A stretch of DNA of 64,000 bases, taken from the NCBI GenBank assembly GCA_016177775.1, contig JACOUQ010000015.1, positions 186,001 to 250,000 on the forward strand, read 5' to 3'. Under the pieces are notes generated by a model, which was not told the origin of the DNA, searched no databases, and was given only the letters and a program-made list of their open reading frames with translations. The translations under genes and the position numbers were made by a program. Of this stretch, positions 51,238 to 59,299 are shown in pieces; positions within the stretch are counted from its first letter, which is position 1; each line of letters starts with the position of its first letter. Origin of the DNA: Geobacter sp. (GTDB taxonomy: Bacteria; Desulfobacterota; Desulfuromonadia; Geobacterales; Geobacteraceae).

Positions 51238-51296
51238 GTAGGGGCAGACCTGCGTGTCTGCCCAACCAAAGGGCGAACACATGGGTTCGCCCCTAC
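51238..51296. repeat. GTAGGGGC palindromic intergenic repeat, copy 9
   Basis: GTAGGGGCAGACCTGCGTGTCTGCCC and GGGCGAACACATGGGTTCGCCCCTAC. Confidence 0.8.
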
Positions 51297-51326
51297 CAGC
51301 GCATGAAATGCGTACAAAGGAATGAA

Positions 51327-52130
51327 ATGAACACAAAAGATATCATCATCAGACGCATCATTCTGCTGGCAATCGTTCTGCTGGCGTGGGAAACCTTGCC
51401 CCGGCTCGGGGTGATCAACCCGCTATTCATCCCCCCCCTGTCGGGCGTGATTACTGCCCTGCGCGAGCTGGCGGGAAACGGCGAGATGGCCACCCATGCC
51501 GCGATCAGCCTTCAGCGGGCCGCGCTCGGTTTCGCTGCCGGCGCGGTGCTGGGGCTTCCCCTCGGGCTCGTTCTCGGCGGGTGGTTCCCGCGCCTGCAGA
51601 CGGCGCTGGAGCCGCTGATGGAGCTTTTTGCCCAGGCCAACCCCCTGATCCTCTTCCATGTCATCATCCTCTTCCTCGGCATCGGCGAGGCTGCGAAGAC
51701 CTTCATCATTGGCTGGCTCTGCCTTTGGCCGGTCACCTTCGCTACCATCACCGGGGTGCGGACGGCCGACCCCACGCTCCTGAAGGCAGCCCGCTCGCTC
51801 GGTCTCGGCCGGGCTGGGCTCTTTGTCCGGGTTACACTGCCTGCGGCAGCGCCGTCCATCGTGACCGGACTCCGGCTGGCGGCGGGGTACGCCTTCATCA
51901 TGCTGATCGCCGCTGAGATGATGGGTGCCAGCTCCGGTCTCGGCTGGCTCGTGATCCAGGCCCAGGAGAGCTATCACATCACGCGGATCTTCGCCGGCGC
52001 TTTCGTGATCACGCTCCTCGCCATAACCGCCGATTGGCTGCTGAAGCTCCTCGGGGGGCGCTTCCTCAGCCGGGTCGAATCGGGGGCCGATGATTACGTG
52101 CGGATGCAGGGGAGCGCCGGTAAAATTTAA
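51327..52130 (+). CDS. ABC-transporter permease, SsuC-type (importer 2, fourth paralogue)
   Basis: This 267-aa protein has WETLPRLGVINPLFIPPLSGV, AQANPLILFHVIILFLGIGEAAKTFIIGWLCLWPV and the loop ADPTLLKAARSLGLGRAGLFVRVTLPAAAPSIVTGLRLA. ATG 51327 follows AAAGGA; ATG 51303 is in frame. It follows the metal-domain permease and may pair with it as 43076 pairs with 44027. The stop is 20 bases before the broken flavoprotein gene. Confidence 0.88.
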   Translation: MNTKDIIIRRIILLAIVLLAWETLPRLGVINPLFIPPLSGVITALRELAGNGEMATHAAISLQRAALGFAAGAVLGLPLGLVLGGWFPRLQTALEPLMELFAQANPLILFHVIILFLGIGEAAKTFIIGWLCLWPVTFATITGVRTADPTLLKAARSLGLGRAGLFVRVTLPAAAPSIVTGLRLAAGYAFIMLIAAEMMGASSGLGWLVIQAQESYHITRIFAGAFVITLLAITADWLLKLLGGRFLSRVESGADDYVRMQGSAGKI

Positions 52131-52150
52131 AATGCGGAAAGGGTATTGTC

Positions 52151-52725
52151 ATGAACATTGTCGCAATTCTCGGAAGCCCTCGGAAGGGGAACAGCGCAGC
52201 CATTACCGAGCGTTTCCTTGCCGCCGGCGAGCGCCACGGGCTAAAACCAGGACCTTCGTCCTCAACGACCTGAGCTACCGTGGCTGTCAGGCGTGTTATG
52301 CCTGTAAAAATAGTGCTGACGCCTGCGTCATCAATGATGACCTGGCGCCGGTTCTGGATGCGGTGCGGGACGCTGACGTGGTGGTGCTGGCAACGCCGGT
52401 CTACTTCGGGGATATTACCGCCCAGTTGAAAACGTTCTTCGACCGGAGCTTCTCCTTTTTCACCCCGGATTACCGGATATCCAACACCCCGAGCCGTCTG
52501 GCTCCCGGCAAGAAGCTGGTCTTCGTCCAGACCCAGGGGCAGCCGGACGGGTCGTTCTTCGATGATATTTACCCGCGCTACGACCGCTTCTTGAAGCGCT
52601 TCGGCTTCGGCGAGACGCACCTGATCCGCGGTGTCGGCCTTTCCGCCCCTGACGATGCCGCCAGGAACGATAAGCTCCTTGAAGAGACCGACCTGACGGC
52701 GGCCAGGGTCCTCTCCGGGGAATAG
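52151..52725 (+). pseudogene. Iron-sulfur flavoprotein / NADPH-FMN-reductase-like gene with a frameshift
   Basis: ATG 52151 opens a correct flavodoxin-like start (MNIVAILGSPRKGNSAAITE, phosphate loop GSPRKGNS). After residue ~30 the frame runs to an early stop, while the continuation (FVLNDLSYRGCQACYACKNSADACVINDDL, ATPVYFGDITAQLKTFFDR, TQGQPDGSFFDDIY) is open in another frame. A small indel near 52240-52250 explains this. The CQACYACK motif would carry an iron-sulfur cluster. It is either a real disruption or a sequence error; if intact it could be an electron donor for the reductase. Confidence 0.8.
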
Positions 52726-52740
52726 GGGAGGGGACTACCG

Positions 52741-53892
52741 ATGAGGAAAGAGGAACCGATGGGCTTCCGGAAAGTGGCAAATGAGGTTTCGGGTTCTTTC
52801 GGCGACCTTGGCACCTTTCTCCCCCATGTCCTCGGCGTCATCACGCTCGCCGGCTTCAAGCCGGCCGGCATCTTCACGCTGTTCGGCCTCTTCTACCTCT
52901 TCACCGGCCTCTTCTACCGGATACCGATACCGGTCCAGCCGATGAAGGTTGCTTCCGCCGCGGTCCTTACGGGAAAGGTGACTCCGGCCGAGATGGCCGG
53001 CGCGACCCTCATGATCGGGGCCACGCTGCTGGTCCTAGGGGTGACGGGGGTGATCGGGGTGATCGCCCGCAGGATACCGCGGGCAGTGGTCTCCGGGGTG
53101 CAGCTGGGGCTGGGGTCGGGGCTCGCTCTGCTCGGGCTGAGGATGGTCCTCGGCAACCCCTCCATCGGGCTCGTCACCCTGACGGTCATGCTTCCGCTCG
53201 GGTTCAACCGCCGGCTCCCCCAGGCGATCACAGGGATAGCCATCGGTGTGCTGGCGGGCCTGGTCATTTCGGGGCCTCCGGCTGTGCCGCAGCTGGCTCC
53301 CGTGCTCCAGCTTCCGTCCCTGGAACTGCCCGGCTGGCCGGAGATCTGGCGCGGCACGATCAAAATGGGGCTCCCCCAGCTTTCGCTCACGCTGACCAAC
53401 GCGATCATCGTCACCGCCACGCTGGCCGGGCATCTCTTCCCGGAGAGCCGCCGGGCGTCCCCGGCAATGCTTGCCCTCACCCAGGGGGGCGCGAACCTGG
53501 TCAGCGGCCTTCTGGGCGGCTTCCCTATGTGTCACGGCGCCGGCGGGCTCGCATCCCATTACCGCTTCGGCGCGCGGACCGGGGCCGTGGGGGTGATCCT
53601 CGGCACTGCCCTGCTGGTTACCGGACTATGGTTCGGAGACGCGGCCCTGGCGCTGCTCCGTTTCATACCGGAAGCGACCCTCGGCGCTCTTCTGTTCTAC
53701 GGAGCAATTGACCTCGCCATCGGCGGCTGGGCGCCGGCATCGCGAAGGGACATCCTGATATCGCTGGCAGTAGCCCTGCTGGCGTTCTTCGTGAATCCGG
53801 CCGCGGGGATAGTTGCCGGGCTCGTGCTGTTTTACCTTCCCCTCACCCCGGCCCTCTCCCAAGAGGAACGGGAGGCGATAAAATCGGCGTGA
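52741..53892 (+). CDS. MOT1-type molybdate/sulfate transporter (383 aa)
   Basis: Ten or more membrane segments carry the MOT1 signatures: EVSGSFGDLGTFLPHVLGVI near the N-terminus, PVQPMKVASAAVLTG and GGFPMCHGAGGLASHYRFGAR. Members of this family take up molybdate, and related SulP proteins take up sulfate. ATG 52741 or 52759 could start it. The C-terminus (PLTPALSQEEREAIKSA) is encoded by a common intergenic palindrome that has replaced the native end. In this locus it could feed molybdenum for the metallocluster or sulfate for assimilation. Confidence 0.87.
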   Translation: MRKEEPMGFRKVANEVSGSFGDLGTFLPHVLGVITLAGFKPAGIFTLFGLFYLFTGLFYRIPIPVQPMKVASAAVLTGKVTPAEMAGATLMIGATLLVLGVTGVIGVIARRIPRAVVSGVQLGLGSGLALLGLRMVLGNPSIGLVTLTVMLPLGFNRRLPQAITGIAIGVLAGLVISGPPAVPQLAPVLQLPSLELPGWPEIWRGTIKMGLPQLSLTLTNAIIVTATLAGHLFPESRRASPAMLALTQGGANLVSGLLGGFPMCHGAGGLASHYRFGARTGAVGVILGTALLVTGLWFGDAALALLRFIPEATLGALLFYGAIDLAIGGWAPASRRDILISLAVALLAFFVNPAAGIVAGLVLFYLPLTPALSQEEREAIKSA

Positions 53893-53940
53893 CCTGTGAC
53901 TGTAGGGCGAGCACCATTACAACAATGAAAGGAGAACACC

Positions 53941-54354
53941 ATGCTGAAAATTGCAGTGGCTACGAGCGACGGCACGAGCATCGACGAGCATTTCGGACAG
54001 GCGAGGGAGTTCCGGATATTCGAGGTGGACGACTCCGGCGGCTTCCAGCTTGTGGGGGTGAGGGAGATCAGGCCACACTGCCCCGGAGACCCTGCGGTCG
54101 CTCATTCTGCGGATGCGACAGTGGAGCAGCTTGGCGGCGTGGACGCGGTGTTCGTCAACCGGATCGGCCCCGGTGCGGCCAGGAACCTGGAAGAAAAAGG
54201 GATCAAGGCCTTTGCCCTCTCCGGGCCTATTGACCGGGCGCTCGCCGCCTACGGCAAGCGGCACAGCCTGATCGATGCCAAGATCCCCGGCGTATCACAA
54301 GGATTCACACCGGCCGGAGGCGAGCCGTGCGGCTGCTCCGGGAGGTGCAGGTAA
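53941..54354 (+). CDS. NifX/NifB-C-domain iron-molybdenum-cofactor-binding-like protein (137 aa)
   Basis: The core is that of the dinitrogenase FeMo-cofactor-binding fold: MLKIAVATSDGTSIDEHFGQ, AREFRIFEV, then AVFVNRIGPGAARNLEEKGIKAFAL. The C-terminus is Cys-rich (GEPCGCSGRC), possibly for cluster binding. Such proteins hold NifB-co or its derivatives. As the NifB-like protein here lacks this domain, the two probably work together. The stop overlaps the following start by one base. Confidence 0.9.
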   Translation: MLKIAVATSDGTSIDEHFGQAREFRIFEVDDSGGFQLVGVREIRPHCPGDPAVAHSADATVEQLGGVDAVFVNRIGPGAARNLEEKGIKAFALSGPIDRALAAYGKRHSLIDAKIPGVSQGFTPAGGEPCGCSGRCR

Positions 54355-55424
54355 TGGCGGGGGAGTTCCGTGAGACAATGACCTCCGGCGAGCGCTTTGC
54401 CGCAGCCGTCACCGGCAAGCCGTACGACCGGATTCCGGTCAACCTCCTCATCAGCGACCACGCCGCCCGGGTCCTCGGGGTGACGGTGGCTGAATACCAG
54501 CACTCGGCGAAGCTCATGGCGCGGGGGCAGGCAACGGCATGGCGCAGGTACGGCCATGATCTGGTGAACGTCGGGCCGGGGCTCACCGGGATTCCAGAGG
54601 CGCTAGGGTGCCGGATCGGCTTCCCCGACAGCTCTCCCTTTGTGGCCGAGTCGCCCGTGAAGACCGAAAAGGACCTGGACCGGCTGCGGGTCCCCGATCC
54701 CCACCGCGACGCAAGGCTGCCGCTCTTTCTCGAAGCCGCGGTCCTTCTGCGCGAGGAGATCGGGAACGAGGCGCCCGTTTCCATGACCACCTCCGGCCCC
54801 TTCACCACTGCCGCGCATCTGAGAGGGACGGAGCAGTTCCTGCGCGACCTGCGGAAGAACCCGGAACTGGTCTACCAGCTTTTGCGCATTGCCACCGACA
54901 GCATCATCGCCTTTGCCCGGGCGGCGGCGGATGTGGGGGTGCGGGTCAGCATCGCCGACCCGACCGCCTCGGGAACGCTCATCAGCGCCGGGCAGTTCCG
55001 GGAGTTCGCCCTGCCGTATCTCACCGAGGTGGCGGCAGCGGTGAAGGAGGCGACCGGCGGCGCGCCGGCCCTCCACATCTGCGGCAATACCCGGAAGATC
55101 TGGCGGGAGATGGCCGACACAGGAGCGGGGTTACTGTCGCTTGACGACGCGGTGGATCTGGCGGAGGCGAAGGCGCAGGTGGGGGATATTGTCCCGCTCC
55201 TGGGGAACGTGCGGCCCACCGACGTCATGTACCTGGGGAAGCCGGAGGATGTCCGGGCGAATGCCTTGGAGTGCCTGGCAAAGGGGTGGGACACCCCAAA
55301 GGGGTATGTTCTGGGCCTGGGATGCGGGCTCCCCATCGATACGCCGCCGGAGAACATCCTGGCACTCGTGGACGCGGCGCGCACCTATGGGCGCTGGCCA
55401 CTCGATGCGGCGCGGTTTGCATGA
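54354..55424 (+). CDS. MtaA/CmuA-like uroporphyrinogen-decarboxylase-family methyltransferase (356 aa)
   Basis: The UroD fold has the zinc site typical of methylcobamide:thiol methyltransferases rather than of HemE: H241 and C243 (LHICGNT) plus C324 (GLGCGLPIDTPPENI). The TPENI-type ending also fits MtaA. HemE N-terminal motifs are absent. The enzyme would transfer a methyl group from a corrinoid to a thiol or the reverse. No corrinoid protein gene is in view except the B12-domain radical-SAM gene. It is coupled to the NifX-like gene by a TAATG overlap, linking methyl transfer with the metallocluster enzyme. Confidence 0.87.
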   Translation: MAGEFRETMTSGERFAAAVTGKPYDRIPVNLLISDHAARVLGVTVAEYQHSAKLMARGQATAWRRYGHDLVNVGPGLTGIPEALGCRIGFPDSSPFVAESPVKTEKDLDRLRVPDPHRDARLPLFLEAAVLLREEIGNEAPVSMTTSGPFTTAAHLRGTEQFLRDLRKNPELVYQLLRIATDSIIAFARAAADVGVRVSIADPTASGTLISAGQFREFALPYLTEVAAAVKEATGGAPALHICGNTRKIWREMADTGAGLLSLDDAVDLAEAKAQVGDIVPLLGNVRPTDVMYLGKPEDVRANALECLAKGWDTPKGYVLGLGCGLPIDTPPENILALVDAARTYGRWPLDAARFA

Positions 55425-55446
55425 ATAGTTCACTGATTGCTTATTC

Positions 55447-55520
55447 ATGAGCATCGTGCACGATCGGAAGCATGACATCATCGCCGCCCGAAAGAACGGG
55501 ATTACGAGCGTCGGTAAAGC
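55447..55520 (+). pseudogene. HAD-family phosphatase remnant
   Basis: The frame MSIVHDRKHDIIAARKNGIT resembles the motif IV region of phosphoglycolate-phosphatase-like HAD proteins (GDRKHDIIGAxxNGI), then similarity ends. The open frame continues to 55740 but reads like random translation. Bases 55521-55879 contain no other gene that I can support, only a possible decayed C-terminus (LIIEPFGEIREEHFGIHAE) in another frame. Confidence 0.5.
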
Positions 55521-55879
55521 GGATCCCTGGCAGGTGTTCAGGCTGTTTCTGATCCCGTTCTGCGTCTCCAGTTTCTCGTCCCTCGTAAAAGATCGTGGTT
55601 TTGTGTTAATATTCTCACCGAAATGGGGGGAAAGCGGGGTGGCGCTGGCGATCTGTGCGGGTTTACTCATAATTGTAACGGCAGTTAAACGTTTCGCCCA
55701 GACCCGTCCGCTGCCTGCGGGGAATTTGGATATCGGCTGATTGGAACCTGACAGTGTAATCCATGGAAACATCACGTTCAACCTCTGCGGCGGCGCCTTA
55801 TCATCGAGCCGTTCGGGGAGATCCGCGAAGAACATTTCGGCATCCACGCGGAGTTGCCGACGGGGAAGGGGGAGGAGAC

Positions 55880-56683
55880 ATGAGTGGATTCGATTTTTCG
55901 GCAGTAGCATCCAGGTATGAGCAGACCTCAACAGTGCAGAAGTCGGCGGCGGAGGTGCTCCTCCAGCTCATGCAGATCGGCGAAGGGGACGACGTCCTTG
56001 ATCTCGGCTGCGGCACCGGCCACATCACCCGCACCATCCGGGAAGTGACTTCCGGCAGGGTGGTGGGGGCAGACCCTTCGCCGGGGATGATCTCGGAGGC
56101 GGAAAAGGGATCGAAAGTGGGCGACGTGATTTTTATCGTTCGGCCCGCCGAGGAACTCGATTTCCGGGAAGAGTTCGACGTGGTTTTCTGCAACTCAGCC
56201 TTCCAGTGGTTCCGGGACCCTCGCCGGGCTCTGAAAAGCTGCCAGAGTGCGCTCCGCCCAGGAGGAAGGATCGGCATCCAGGCCCCTGCACGGCGGATTT
56301 ACTCTCCCACTTTTATTGCCGCCATTGAGTGGGTGCGCGAGGACCCTCGCACCTGCGGAACCTTCTGCCGTTTTCAACCCCCCTGGCTTTTCCTGGAAAA
56401 GGAAGAGGAATATGAGGAGCTTTTCCAGGAGGCCGGCTTCAAGGTTCTCTTTTCCCGAATCGAAACGGTGCGGGAGCGGCGGACCCCGGAGGAGGTCTTC
56501 CGGGTCTTCGCTTCCGGCGCCATCGCCGGCTACCTGAACCCGGCATATTACGAAGGGGGGTTCGATGAAGCATACGCGGGAGCCTTCCAGGATGTAGTGA
56601 GGGACGCATTTGTCCGCATGGCGGAAGAGGACGGGAGTTTGGAGCTGATCTTCCACCGGATATACCTCGTGGCTCGGTCTTAA
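55880..56683 (+). CDS. SAM-dependent class I methyltransferase (267 aa)
   Basis: The motif I VLDLGCGTGHITRTI, motif II-like VVGADPSPGMI and FDVVFCNSAFQWFRDPRRAL are the BioC/UbiE-like pattern. ATG 55880 follows GGAGG; the longer frame from 55763 has no support. The acceptor is unknown. It lies after the MtaA-like gene. The C-terminal half has a substrate-cap region typical of trans-aconitate methyltransferase-like proteins. Confidence 0.83.
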   Translation: MSGFDFSAVASRYEQTSTVQKSAAEVLLQLMQIGEGDDVLDLGCGTGHITRTIREVTSGRVVGADPSPGMISEAEKGSKVGDVIFIVRPAEELDFREEFDVVFCNSAFQWFRDPRRALKSCQSALRPGGRIGIQAPARRIYSPTFIAAIEWVREDPRTCGTFCRFQPPWLFLEKEEEYEELFQEAGFKVLFSRIETVRERRTPEEVFRVFASGAIAGYLNPAYYEGGFDEAYAGAFQDVVRDAFVRMAEEDGSLELIFHRIYLVARS

Positions 56684-56715
56684 TCAGCCTTTTGTGCTCC
56701 ACTGAAAAAATATGC

Positions 56716-56761
56716 TTGACATTTTTCTGAATCCGCGTTAATAGTCTATTAAACCAATAGA
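56716..56761 (+). promoter_or_regulatory. Promoter with palindromic operator upstream of the TPR gene
   Basis: TTGACA (56716-56721), a 17-base spacer and TAATAG (56739-56744), then a perfect palindrome TCTATT-AAACC-AATAGA (56745-56761). The best-formed of the three related sites. Confidence 0.78.
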
Positions 56762-56784
56762 TAATATACAATTTGTATCAGGGC

Positions 56785-56832
56785 GCTGACTGGTCAACCG
56801 GAGGCTGAGGATTTATATCCTTGGCCTTTTTT
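56785..56832 (+). promoter_or_regulatory. Leader RNA C: conserved hairpin abutting a terminator
   Basis: GCTGA leads into CTGG-TCAA-CCGG (a G-U pair keeps the stem), then directly GGCTGAGG/CCTTGGCC and six T residues. It has the same order and spacing as leaders A and B but with changed stem bases. Confidence 0.78.
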
Positions 56833-56870
56833 GTTTGGAAGAGTGCCCTAGCGAAGGAGGAAAGCCGGTT

Positions 56871-57440
56871 ATGAAGAATAAAAAGGTGCTTACCGTGGCA
56901 GCGGTGCTCCTGGCGGTGATAGCCGGCGGTTCTCTCGTGTTCGGCCTTGGCGGGGAGAAAAGGGAAATTCCCTCTGCCGGCGGCGCCCCGTCCGGAACGA
57001 ATCATCCCGTCGAAAACAGGAAGGGCGCTGACGAGGCGGGGAAGCCGGAGGAAAAGGTCCCAGGAAATTTTTCGGAGTGGGTCGAATTGGGAAACCGCTA
57101 CTTCGACACCGGCCAGCCGGCGAATGCGGTGTACGCGTATGGAAAGGCGCTGGAACTGAACCCGAACGACCCAGATGTCCTGACCGACCAGGGGGTCAGT
57201 TGCAGGCAGATCGGCTGGTATGACAAGGCTGTCGCCAATTTCGAGAAGGCCCAGCAGATCGATCCCAAGCATGAACAGAGCCTGGTGAACCTCGGGATCC
57301 TCTATGCGATTGAACTCAAGCAGCCGGACAAGGCGCTGAAGGCTTGGCACAGGTTCCTGGAGATCAATCCCTCAAGTCCAGGTTCGCAGCAGGTGCGGCT
57401 TTGGGCAGAGCAACTCAAGGCAACAGGGGAACTGCATTGA
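56871..57440 (+). CDS. Membrane-anchored or secreted TPR protein (189 aa)
   Basis: An N-terminal hydrophobic segment (KVLTVAAVLLAVIAGGSLVFGLG) anchors or exports it. A charged linker leads to three TPR units at residues ~70-170 (WVELGNRYFDTGQPANAVYAYGKALELNPND, ALINLGILYAIELKQPDKALKAWHRFLEINP-like). ATG 56871 follows AAGGAGG. It is the first gene after leader C and so belongs to the putative sulfur regulon; it may scaffold a periplasmic step such as that of the sulfatase. Confidence 0.8.
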   Translation: MKNKKVLTVAAVLLAVIAGGSLVFGLGGEKREIPSAGGAPSGTNHPVENRKGADEAGKPEEKVPGNFSEWVELGNRYFDTGQPANAVYAYGKALELNPNDPDVLTDQGVSCRQIGWYDKAVANFEKAQQIDPKHEQSLVNLGILYAIELKQPDKALKAWHRFLEINPSSPGSQQVRLWAEQLKATGELH

Positions 57441-57497
57441 AAGAATTAAAAAAGGGGGTGATATTTATGGGGAAAACGTGAAATTAGCTCGATAGCT

Positions 57498-57568
57498 TGA
57501 GCCGGACCCGCAAGGGAAGCCGGCGGGCTGACCAGATAACTGGAGGCTGAGGATTCGTTCCCTGGCCT
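57498..57568 (+). promoter_or_regulatory. Leader RNA D: conserved hairpin motif upstream of the sulfatase
   Basis: A GCCGG-CCC-GCAA-GGG-GCCGG hairpin is followed by GGGCTGA, CCAG-ATAA-CTGG (57532-57543) and the stem AGGCTGAGG/CCCTGGCCT. The T-tract is weak, so termination may be partial. The core GGAGGCTGAGGATT is shared with leaders C and E. Confidence 0.7.
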
Positions 57569-57697
57569 CATTTGATATTTAATCAGCGGAAAAACAAGGT
57601 GCAATCACATGTACGGGAACGAAAGCGATCCATCTGTTTCAAGGTGTACAAGCAAAGACCTGGCAGGAAAATACCCAACGAAAGAGAGGTACATGTG

Positions 57698-59257
57698 ATG
57701 AAAAGGTTCAGATTATTCCGTAGTTGCTCCCTTCCGCTGTTTCTGTCGCTCGTTCTGTTCTCCCTCGTCTCGGCCGCTTCGGCCGCGCCGACCCAGCCCA
57801 ACATCGTCTTCATCCTTACGGACGATCTCGATGAAGGGGTCTTCGAGAAGGACGCAGGGCTCCAGGCGCTTCTGACCCAGAAGGGGACCAAGTTCAATAA
57901 GCATTTTGTCCAGCTTTCCCTCTGCTGCCCGTCGCGCACCGCGACGTTGAGGGGGCAGTTCGCGCACAACACGGGGATCTATACCAACACCCCCGATACC
58001 GGCGGAGGCTTCCAGACCGTTTATAGCAAGGGGCTGGAGAATTCCACCATCGGCACCTGGCTCCAGGCCGGCGGGTACAGGACCGCGTTCTTCGGCAAAT
58101 ACCTGAACGGCTACCCCAACGGCGCGCCTTCGACCACCTACATCCCCCCCGGCTGGACCCGGTGGTTCAGTCCCAACGGCGGGAACCCCTACTCGGAGTA
58201 CAACTACTCCGTCAACGACAACGGCACGACCGTTTCCTACGGCAGCACCGATGCTGACTACGGGGTCGACGTGGTCTCGAAGAAGGTCGCCACCTTCATC
58301 AAGAACACCACCACCAATTACCCGAACAAGCCGTTCTTCGCATGGGTCGCTCCCTATGTCCCCCATGGCCCCGCCACGCCGCCGAGCCGCTACATCGGCA
58401 AATACGCCGGCGCACAGGCCCCCCGCACGGCGTCGTTCAACGAGGCGGACGTGAGCGACAAGCCAGGCTGGATCAAGAGCAAGGCGCTCCTCACCGCCAC
58501 GCAGATCGCGAACATCGATGACCTGTACGAGAAGCGGAGGGAGTCGCTCCTGGCGGTCACGGACCTGGTCCAGAACGTGATCGATACCCTGACGGCGCAG
58601 GGGGTGCTGGACAACACCTACATCGTCTTCACCTCGGACAACGGCTTCCATCAGGGTCAGCACCGGCTGAACTCCGGCAAGAACTCGGCTTACGAAGAAG
58701 ACCTCAACGTTCCGCTGATCGTGCGCGGACCGGGCGTTCCAGCGGGACAGATCGTCAACCAATTTACGGCCAACGTCGATCTGGCGCCCACCTTCGCCGA
58801 GCTGGCCGGGGTGACGCCCCCGAGCTTTGTCGACGGCAGGTCGCTGGTCCCGTTCCTGAAGGGACTGACCCCGGCGACGTGGCGCCTGGCGCTTCTGAAC
58901 GAGCATGCCGGCCCGAGCAGCCTCACGCTCTCCAGCAGCGACGGGTTGCTGGAGCCCCAGGACCCGGCGGACGTGCAGGCGCTCTCCACGGGCGGAGCCC
59001 CGGTCTATCTCGGGCTCAGGACCAAGCCGGTGATCACCACGCCGGTCAAGACCTACGGTCCTCTGAACTATGTCGCCTATGACACGGGGGAGCATGAGCT
59101 ATACGACGTTGCGGCCGACCCAGACCAGCTTGGCAACTCTTACAATTCCCTGACCACCGCGGACCCGGCGCTCAAGCAGAAGCTCGACGCCTGGATCAGC
59201 GCGATTAAAAGCGCGTCGGGCCAGGCACTGCGCGACGCCGAGCAGACCGTGCCGTAG
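57698..59257 (+). CDS. Secreted sulfatase (519 aa)
   Basis: The signal peptide is CSLPLFLSLVLFSLVSAASAA. The sulfatase core starts PNIVFILTDDLDEG, with metal ligands D42 and D43, and carries the formylglycine motif C76-C77-P-S-R-TATLRG. The order and a GFHQGQHRLNSGKNSAYEEDLNVPLIVRGPGV region fit the glucosamine-6-sulfatase-like branch. The active-site Cys must be oxidised to formylglycine by a maturase that I do not see here. It releases sulfate from organic sulfate esters. The downstream end of the protein is complete. It shares the leader motif with the nitrogenase-like genes. Confidence 0.9.
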   Translation: MKRFRLFRSCSLPLFLSLVLFSLVSAASAAPTQPNIVFILTDDLDEGVFEKDAGLQALLTQKGTKFNKHFVQLSLCCPSRTATLRGQFAHNTGIYTNTPDTGGGFQTVYSKGLENSTIGTWLQAGGYRTAFFGKYLNGYPNGAPSTTYIPPGWTRWFSPNGGNPYSEYNYSVNDNGTTVSYGSTDADYGVDVVSKKVATFIKNTTTNYPNKPFFAWVAPYVPHGPATPPSRYIGKYAGAQAPRTASFNEADVSDKPGWIKSKALLTATQIANIDDLYEKRRESLLAVTDLVQNVIDTLTAQGVLDNTYIVFTSDNGFHQGQHRLNSGKNSAYEEDLNVPLIVRGPGVPAGQIVNQFTANVDLAPTFAELAGVTPPSFVDGRSLVPFLKGLTPATWRLALLNEHAGPSSLTLSSSDGLLEPQDPADVQALSTGGAPVYLGLRTKPVITTPVKTYGPLNYVAYDTGEHELYDVAADPDQLGNSYNSLTTADPALKQKLDAWISAIKSASGQALRDAEQTVP

Positions 59258-59299
59258 TGTTGCAGCGTTTGTCTGAACGCAAGAAACGGTAGTGCCTCG

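Noticed and set aside
35767-51296. CRISPR array made of the GTAGGGG repeats
   Set aside because: The copies are single, palindromic and separated by whole genes; there are no regular spacers and no cas genes.
55447-55740. 97-codon open frame as a real membrane protein
   Set aside because: Only the first 20-25 residues resemble anything (a HAD phosphatase motif); the rest looks like random translation, so I list a remnant only.
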